From: CAYWNA01 sp964459305
Lineage (GTDB): Bacteria; Planctomycetota; Planctomycetia; Pirellulales; Pirellulaceae
Length of the DNA stretch: 13,900 nucleotides
Assembly (NCBI GenBank): GCA_964459305.1
Contig: CAYWNA010000317.1
Coordinates: forward strand, 1 to 13,900
Reading direction: 5' to 3'
A program made the translations under genes and the position numbers. Below the pieces are notes generated by a model that was not told where the DNA came from, made no database searches, and worked only from the letters and a program-made list of their open reading frames with translations. The number at the start of each line of letters is the position of its first letter. Position 1 is the first letter of the stretch. This document shows positions 5,592-10,996 of the stretch, piece by piece.

Positions 5592-7190
5592 ATGAGTCAA
5601 CCTATAATCCGTGAGATGTCCGTTGCTGCTCTGATCATGAGTGTTGTCACGTGGACCGGTGCTATCGCAGCCGACAAGACTTACGACGTTGTGGATTTTG
5701 GTGCAAAGCCGGATGGGAAAACGCTCGCAACCGAAGCGATTCAGAAGGCGATTGACGCTTGCGCGTCGAACGGCGGTGGCATCGTTCGTTTTCCGGCCGG
5801 CACGTTCCTGTCCGGGGCGTTGCGCTTGAAAAGCGGCGTGACGGTGGAAATCACCGAACGTGCGACACTGCTAGGCAGTCGCAAGCACGAGGACTACTAC
5901 GGTCCGCGACTGGACGAAGACGGTAACCCGGTCGAAGGCAGCCGCGTTTTTCGCAGTTTGATCCAGGGAGAGAACCTCCACGACATCGCCATCTGCGGGT
6001 CGGGCACGATCAATGGGCAGGGCGACGCTTTCCGCGACAAAACCAAGCCGCGCACCAAGTCGATCTACTTGATCGGCTGTCGCAATGTCCTGATCGAGGG
6101 CCTCAGCCTGTGCAACGCCGGTTGCTGGATGCAGCATTACCGCTCTTGCCAAAACGTCACCATCCGGGACATTGATGTCTTCAATCACGTCGCGTTCAAC
6201 AACGACGGCTTGAACATCGACAGTTGCCAGGACGTGACGATCACCGGCTGCCGCGTCGATTCGGACGACGACGGGATCGTAATGAAAAGCCTTTCCAACC
6301 GGCCGTGCAAGAACGTGACGGTTGCCGACTGCGTAATCAGCAGCCACTGCAACGCGTTGAAAATGGGCACCGAATCGGGCGGCGGATTCATCGACATGAC
6401 AATTCGTGACTGCAAGGTCTTCTCGCCGAAGCACAGCCAGAAGATCTACGGCCGGCAACGCGGATTGGCCGGCATCGCCCTGGAAATCGTCGACGGCGGC
6501 CGTCTGGAGAACGTGTCGGTTACTGACGTGGATATCGACGGCGTATCCGTGCCCATCTTCCTGCGACTGGGAAATCGCGCCCGACCCTACGTCTCCGGCG
6601 CCAAGCCGGGTGTGGGCACGTTCCGCAACGTCACGCTACGGAACATTACCGCTGGTGGAACGTCCGTCATCGGTTGTTCGATCACCGGGTTGCCGGGGCA
6701 TCCAATCGAGAACGTCGTGCTGGAGAACGTCAGCCTGGGGTTCGACGGCGGCGGTACGCTCGAAAACACGGAGAGGGAAATTCCGGAGCGGGAAACCAGT
6801 TACCCGGAAAGCACGATGTTCGGCACATTGCCAGCCTACGGATTCTATTGCCGGCACGCGATCGGCCTGACGTTTCGAAACTTGAAGTTGCGTACGGAGC
6901 AACCGGATCTTCGGCACGCGATGATGCTCGACGACGTGAAGAAGATCAAGATCGATGGTCTCGACGCCGAGCATTCGCCCGGCGCGGCCGCAGTGTTGCA
7001 GATGGCGGAGGTACAAGAATCGCGAATCTGCGGTTTCGCGACAAGGTCAACCATCCCGACTTTTTTGCGCGTTGAAGGCGACCAGACGCAGGGCATCGTG
7101 CTCGAAAACAACGACTTCACCAAGGTGGCCAAAATCGTCGATCGCGCGCCGCAAGTACCCAAAGACGCGATAAGATGCGAAGATAAATGA
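5592..7190 (+). CDS. Secreted GH28-like (polygalacturonase-type) right-handed beta-helix protein
   Basis: A 532-residue exported protein of the GH28 / pectate-lyase-superfamily fold. In order: a signal peptide with a hydrophobic run ending AIA-A near residue 27; the start-of-helix motif VVDFGAKPDGKTLATEAIQKAID; SGGT-like segment GGGIVRFPAGTFLSG; then beta-helix rungs of the NVTIRD type to the end. GH28 catalytic positions appear kept in part: N203-N204-D205-G (usually NTDG), D225-D226-D227-G, and H252. The downstream Arg-Ile-Lys substrate-binding motif of polygalacturonases is not seen; the region reads GIALEIVDGG. So pectin or galacturonan is a likely substrate, but another uronide or rhamnose-containing glycan is possible. 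GGAG seven bases before the ATG supports the start. A DUF4838 gene follows 21 bp later, very probably in the same operon. Confidence 0.88.
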   Translation: MSQPIIREMSVAALIMSVVTWTGAIAADKTYDVVDFGAKPDGKTLATEAIQKAIDACASNGGGIVRFPAGTFLSGALRLKSGVTVEITERATLLGSRKHEDYYGPRLDEDGNPVEGSRVFRSLIQGENLHDIAICGSGTINGQGDAFRDKTKPRTKSIYLIGCRNVLIEGLSLCNAGCWMQHYRSCQNVTIRDIDVFNHVAFNNDGLNIDSCQDVTITGCRVDSDDDGIVMKSLSNRPCKNVTVADCVISSHCNALKMGTESGGGFIDMTIRDCKVFSPKHSQKIYGRQRGLAGIALEIVDGGRLENVSVTDVDIDGVSVPIFLRLGNRARPYVSGAKPGVGTFRNVTLRNITAGGTSVIGCSITGLPGHPIENVVLENVSLGFDGGGTLENTEREIPERETSYPESTMFGTLPAYGFYCRHAIGLTFRNLKLRTEQPDLRHAMMLDDVKKIKIDGLDAEHSPGAAAVLQMAEVQESRICGFATRSTIPTFLRVEGDQTQGIVLENNDFTKVAKIVDRAPQVPKDAIRCEDK

Positions 7191-7211
7191 AATACGCGAA
7201 AGGAGACCATC

Positions 7212-9632
7212 ATGCTGTTTCTTTTTTTCGCTGTCCCCACTTTTCTTTCGACACCCACTGCCTTTCCAATTGTTGAAGCGGGGCAGCCGCGCGCTGTAAT
7301 CGCGCCCGTCGCTGCCGACGCGCCCGCCGAGACCAAACGCGCTGTGGCCGAGCTCCAGCGGGTTATCGAGAAAATGACTGGAGGCAAACTGCGGGTCAGC
7401 TCCGAGTCGGACTTGCCAACCATCCACGTCGGCCGTGATGCATTCGTTGAGCGTGCCGATCTGGACCTTGACGAACTGGACGAGGACGGCTTTGTTCTGG
7501 CCACCGTGGGTGAGCATGATCTGGTGCTCGCCGGCCGCAACCCGCACGGGACCGAGTTTGCCGTCTATCGTTTCCTTCAGAAATACGGCGGCGTGCGATG
7601 GTATCTGCCGACGGAGCTGGGCGAGGTCGTGCCGTCCCGCGCCAGTTTCGGCGTTGGCGAGCTCGCTGATCGCGAAGAGCCGTCGTTCCACTCGCGTCTG
7701 TGGAGTTCGGCCGCTAGATTCGACCGCGGCGTTTGGGAACGGCACAACCTCTGCCGCGGCCGCTACAGCTTCCACCACAATCTTCTCCACGTCTTCGTGC
7801 CGTCGAAGCTCGGCGACAGCCACCCTGAGTGGTTCCCGGAGATCAAGGGCGAGCGCAGACGCCCGCGCGACGACAACGACCATGGCTGGCAGCCGTGCCT
7901 GGCCAACCCCGAGGCCGCCCGCTACGCCGCCCAAGTCGCACGCGAGTATTTCGAGAAGAATCCCCATGCCAGCAGCTTCTCGCTCGGCATGAACGACACG
8001 GCCGCCGCCGGATTCTGCGAGTGTGCCGCGTGCAAGGCGCTCGACCCGACCGACCCGACGGAATCGAAGACCCCGCGTGGCATGCCGAACTACTCGAATC
8101 GGTTCTACACGCTCATGAACCGCGTCGCGGCGGAACTGTCGAAGACGCATCCCGACAAGTACCTTGGCTGCCTGGCCTACCACGTCACTGAGCCGCCACC
8201 AACGTTCGACGTCAGCCCGCGCGTCATCCCCTACCTCACGGCCGGCCGGGCTAACTGGACCGACGCCGCCATTCGAGAAGGCGACCAGCGTCTGATCCGT
8301 GGGTGGTGCGACAAGGTGCCGATTGTCGGCATTTATGACTACTATTACGGCGCCGGATTCATCTCGCCGCGCATCTTCACCGGCCTGACCGACCAGAGCC
8401 TGAAGTTCGCGCACCAGACCGGAGTGCGCGCGTTCTACGCGGAGATCTATTCGACTTGGTCGCTGGACGGGCCAAAGGCATGGGTCGCTTCGCAGATGCT
8501 CTGGGACGTGAACCAGAACGCCGACGAGCTTGTGGACGATTTCTGCTGCGGCCTGTTCGGCGAGGCGGCGCCCGCGATGCACGAGTACTTTCAATTTCTC
8601 GAACAACGTTGGATGTCGCGCCCGTCTGGTTCGACAGTCATGTGGGCCGGCTTCTTCGACCCAAGCCAACTCGAACTCTGGCCTCCGTCGGTCTGCGCCG
8701 GCGCACGGGCCCTGCTGGAACAGGCCGAGAAGGCTGCTACGGACGACAGCAAAGTTGTGCAGAAACGCGTGAAGCTGTACAGCGAAGGCTTCCGGCAGAC
8801 GGAACTCTGGTCGACGGTCTACCACGGTGAGAAGAACCTGCGTTCGGTGGCCGACGTGCAGAGCTTTCTCGACGCACAGGCCGAACTGGTGCGATTCAAC
8901 CGCGAGGTTGTCAAGCCGAACCCGCTCCACGCCGCGCCAATCCCGTTCGAACAGCGAGCCCGGCACATGCCCGGTGGCTCGGTCCTCGGCGCACTACTGC
9001 GGCTTGCCGATCAGCCCGGCGCGGAAGCCGCCCTACGCCGAATGGCCGCAGAGAGCACCCACGCTGAAGCCGCTACGGTCGCCCGCGGAGCGCTCGCTAT
9101 GCTCGAACACCCTGAAAAGGCGGTCCAAGTGCTGACCAATCCGGGCTTTGAACCCGCCGCCGACAAGCCAGAAGCCGAGGTCGAGGGGAAGGCCAAGGGC
9201 AGGCCGCCCGGCTGGGGCGCGTGGTTCCGCCCCGGCACGCCGGGCGAGCTGGATTGGACCACGCAGGCCGCGCACAGTGGCCAACGTGGCGTCGAATTAC
9301 GCGGCGCCGAGGCAAGCTGTGTTCTCCAATCGATACCCGTCAAGCCCGGCGAAATGTACCTCGCGTCGGTCTACGTCCGCGGCAAGACGAGCCGGCAATC
9401 CGACAGTGGACTGCTTATCCAGTGGCAGGACGCGGCAGGCAAGTGGTTCTCTGCTCCGAAGCGTAGCGACCGACTGCCGGGCGGCGAGAGCAAGGACTGG
9501 CTACGTCTGCAAGCATTCGCCAAGGTGCCAGCCGGCGCCGGCCGCCTTGTCTTCTGTGTCACCGCGTACGGTCAGAAACCTGAGGAGTCGCTTGAGATCG
9601 ACGACGCTGACCTGCGTCGTTTGCCACAGTAG
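7212..9632 (+). CDS. DUF4838 protein with C-terminal jelly-roll-like domain
   Basis: An 806-residue probably exported protein with a short hydrophobic N-terminus. Residues about 20-130 look like the alpha/beta N-terminal domain shared with alpha-glucuronidases and GH20-type enzymes (ETKRAVAELQRVIEKMTGG; then AGRNPHGTEFAVYRFLQKYGGVRWYLPTELGE). The central part is DUF4838: HPEWFPEIKG, SLGMNDTAAAGFCECAACKALDP with C269, C271 and C274, and a (beta/alpha)8-like region containing IYDYYYGAGF and AEIYSTW. From about residue 640 (VLTNPGFEPA) a carbohydrate-binding-module-like jelly roll follows. The catalytic activity of the family is not known to me, so no reaction is named; a role in glycan breakdown follows from the GH28-like gene 21 bp upstream. 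AGGAG six bases before the ATG supports the start. A paralogous DUF4838 domain occurs in the minus-strand gene at the right end. Confidence 0.88.
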   Translation: MLFLFFAVPTFLSTPTAFPIVEAGQPRAVIAPVAADAPAETKRAVAELQRVIEKMTGGKLRVSSESDLPTIHVGRDAFVERADLDLDELDEDGFVLATVGEHDLVLAGRNPHGTEFAVYRFLQKYGGVRWYLPTELGEVVPSRASFGVGELADREEPSFHSRLWSSAARFDRGVWERHNLCRGRYSFHHNLLHVFVPSKLGDSHPEWFPEIKGERRRPRDDNDHGWQPCLANPEAARYAAQVAREYFEKNPHASSFSLGMNDTAAAGFCECAACKALDPTDPTESKTPRGMPNYSNRFYTLMNRVAAELSKTHPDKYLGCLAYHVTEPPPTFDVSPRVIPYLTAGRANWTDAAIREGDQRLIRGWCDKVPIVGIYDYYYGAGFISPRIFTGLTDQSLKFAHQTGVRAFYAEIYSTWSLDGPKAWVASQMLWDVNQNADELVDDFCCGLFGEAAPAMHEYFQFLEQRWMSRPSGSTVMWAGFFDPSQLELWPPSVCAGARALLEQAEKAATDDSKVVQKRVKLYSEGFRQTELWSTVYHGEKNLRSVADVQSFLDAQAELVRFNREVVKPNPLHAAPIPFEQRARHMPGGSVLGALLRLADQPGAEAALRRMAAESTHAEAATVARGALAMLEHPEKAVQVLTNPGFEPAADKPEAEVEGKAKGRPPGWGAWFRPGTPGELDWTTQAAHSGQRGVELRGAEASCVLQSIPVKPGEMYLASVYVRGKTSRQSDSGLLIQWQDAAGKWFSAPKRSDRLPGGESKDWLRLQAFAKVPAGAGRLVFCVTAYGQKPEESLEIDDADLRRLPQ

Positions 9633-9686
9633 TACGGTGCTGCTGAAGAGAGCGGTGGTTCGGCACGACGGGTACCAACGACCCGC

Positions 9687-9714
9687 TTGACTTGGCCGCG
9701 GGGGCTCGTAGACT
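9687..9714 (+). promoter_or_regulatory. Possible sigma70-type promoter for the FG-GAP gene
   Basis: TTGACT (9687-9692) and TAGACT (9709-9714) are 16 bases apart, about 100 bases before the ATG at 9816. The 183-bp spacer after the DUF4838 gene leaves room for a separate promoter. The -10 box is only a partial match. Confidence 0.3.
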
Positions 9715-9815
9715 CCCGATTGTGGCGAAAGCCGTGACCGCTGGCGGCTTGTCCGTGGTTGGCGGCTGGCTGTGATTTTGTGCTGGCGAGTTGCCTACAC
9801 TACGAAAGGCCGATC

Positions 9816-10994
9816 ATGAATTACCGATCCGTATGCTTGGCGTTGCTGACCCTTGTCCTCTGTCTGCCGGCCGCCGTGGCGGACGAGATGCGATTCAAGC
9901 ACCACTTTGGCGATCGCGACTTTTCGGGCGGCGCCTGGGGCCAGACGGCATTGGCCGACCTGGACGGCGACGGCGACCTGGACTTCGTCACCGGCCAAAG
10001 CGGCGGCGACATCGTCTGGTACGAGCATCACGCGGCGGACCGTTGGACGCGACATCTTCTCGGCCGCGATTCGCCGTCGGAGGTGGGTGGGGCCGTGATG
10101 GACGTCAACCGCGACGGACGGCCCGATTTTATCGCGGGCGGGGCCTGGTACGAGAACCCCAGCGATCCGAGAGAGAATACCTTCAAGCGACACGTCTTCG
10201 ACGCCGGGCTGAGGAAGGTACATGATGTGCGGATTGCCGATCTCGACGGCGACGCGATGCCCGACGTGGTGACCATGTCGGACCGCAACGACGTGCGGTG
10301 GTACAAGATCGCTGGCGATCCGACCGCCAAATGGAAGGTCACCACGATCGGCCCGCCGGTCCACTCGGGGATCTGCATCGGCGACATCGACGGCGACGGC
10401 GACACGGACGTGGTCCGCAGCAACTTGTGGTTCGAGAATCTCCAGGCAGGCCGAAAGTGGGTGTCGCACCGCATGAGCGAACCGTGGGGCGACCCTGCCA
10501 TCTCCTGGCAGGACAACGCCACGCAGACCCGAACCGGCGACCTGAACGGCGATGGCCGGCTCGACGTGGTGATCGCCGATGGCGAGAACCGCGACGCCCG
10601 GATCGGTTGGCTGGAGGCACCGCCTGATCCGAAGAAGGGCCGTTGGATCACACGTCTGCTGCCCAAGACGGACACGGCCGCCCGCGGGGCATATCATTGT
10701 CTGCACGTGGGCGATTTCAACGGCGATGGTCGCCCGGACGTGTTTTCAGCCGAGATGGAGGCGTTTTGCGGCGACCGCCCGCCGCGGTGGTTCGTCTGGG
10801 AAAACGTCGACGGCAAGGGCAACTTCCGCGAGCACGTTGTGCTGGACGCCAACCTCGGTGCCCACGATGCGGTCTGCGGCGACGTCGACGCCGACGGCGA
10901 TCTGGACGTCTGCTCGAAGCTGTGGCGGCCGATCAAGTCCAATGCCAACGGAGGCCGCAATCATTTCGATTTTCTGGAGAACATGGCCAAGTAG
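9816..10994 (+). CDS. Secreted FG-GAP/VCBS repeat protein, seven-bladed propeller-like
   Basis: A 392-residue exported protein: signal peptide MNYRSVCLALLTLVLCLPAAVA-D, then seven evenly spaced calcium-binding-type motifs of the form D-x-(D/N)-x-D-G-x-x-D. They read DLDGDGDLD, DVNRDGRPD, DLDGDAMPD, DIDGDGDTD, DLNGDGRLD, DFNGDGRPD and DVDADGDLD, with blade strands such as VWYEHH, AWYENP, VRWYKI and LWFENL between them. Seven repeats fit a closed seven-bladed FG-GAP/VCBS beta-propeller filling the mature protein. No catalytic domain or membrane anchor is seen, so binding or a structural role is most likely. I chose the ATG at 9816, with GAAAGG upstream and a clean signal peptide directly after it; an in-frame start 19 codons earlier would add an unnatural N-terminus. 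Its position suggests a part in the neighbouring glycan locus (inference). Confidence 0.9.
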   Translation: MNYRSVCLALLTLVLCLPAAVADEMRFKHHFGDRDFSGGAWGQTALADLDGDGDLDFVTGQSGGDIVWYEHHAADRWTRHLLGRDSPSEVGGAVMDVNRDGRPDFIAGGAWYENPSDPRENTFKRHVFDAGLRKVHDVRIADLDGDAMPDVVTMSDRNDVRWYKIAGDPTAKWKVTTIGPPVHSGICIGDIDGDGDTDVVRSNLWFENLQAGRKWVSHRMSEPWGDPAISWQDNATQTRTGDLNGDGRLDVVIADGENRDARIGWLEAPPDPKKGRWITRLLPKTDTAARGAYHCLHVGDFNGDGRPDVFSAEMEAFCGDRPPRWFVWENVDGKGNFREHVVLDANLGAHDAVCGDVDADGDLDVCSKLWRPIKSNANGGRNHFDFLENMAK

Positions 10995-10996
10995 CA

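Noticed and set aside
4744..5595. 283-codon plus-strand frame running through the response regulator and the upstream intergenic region
   Set aside because: The first half is antisense to the receiver domain and the rest shows no domain; it overlaps the true ATG of the GH28-like gene.
5364..5600. 78-codon minus-strand ORF upstream of the GH28-like gene
   Set aside because: It starts inside the GH28-like gene's first codons, has no ribosome binding site and shows no recognisable sequence.
7047..8966. 639-codon open frame on the minus strand opposite the DUF4838 gene
   Set aside because: It is antisense to well-supported GH28-like and DUF4838 coding sequence, its translation is rich in Arg/Val/His with no recognisable domain, and it arises from GC-biased third positions of the real genes.
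9795..10706. 303-codon minus-strand frame opposite the FG-GAP gene
   Set aside because: The Val/Ala/Asp-rich periodic pattern is the reverse complement of the DxDGDGD repeats, not a protein of its own.
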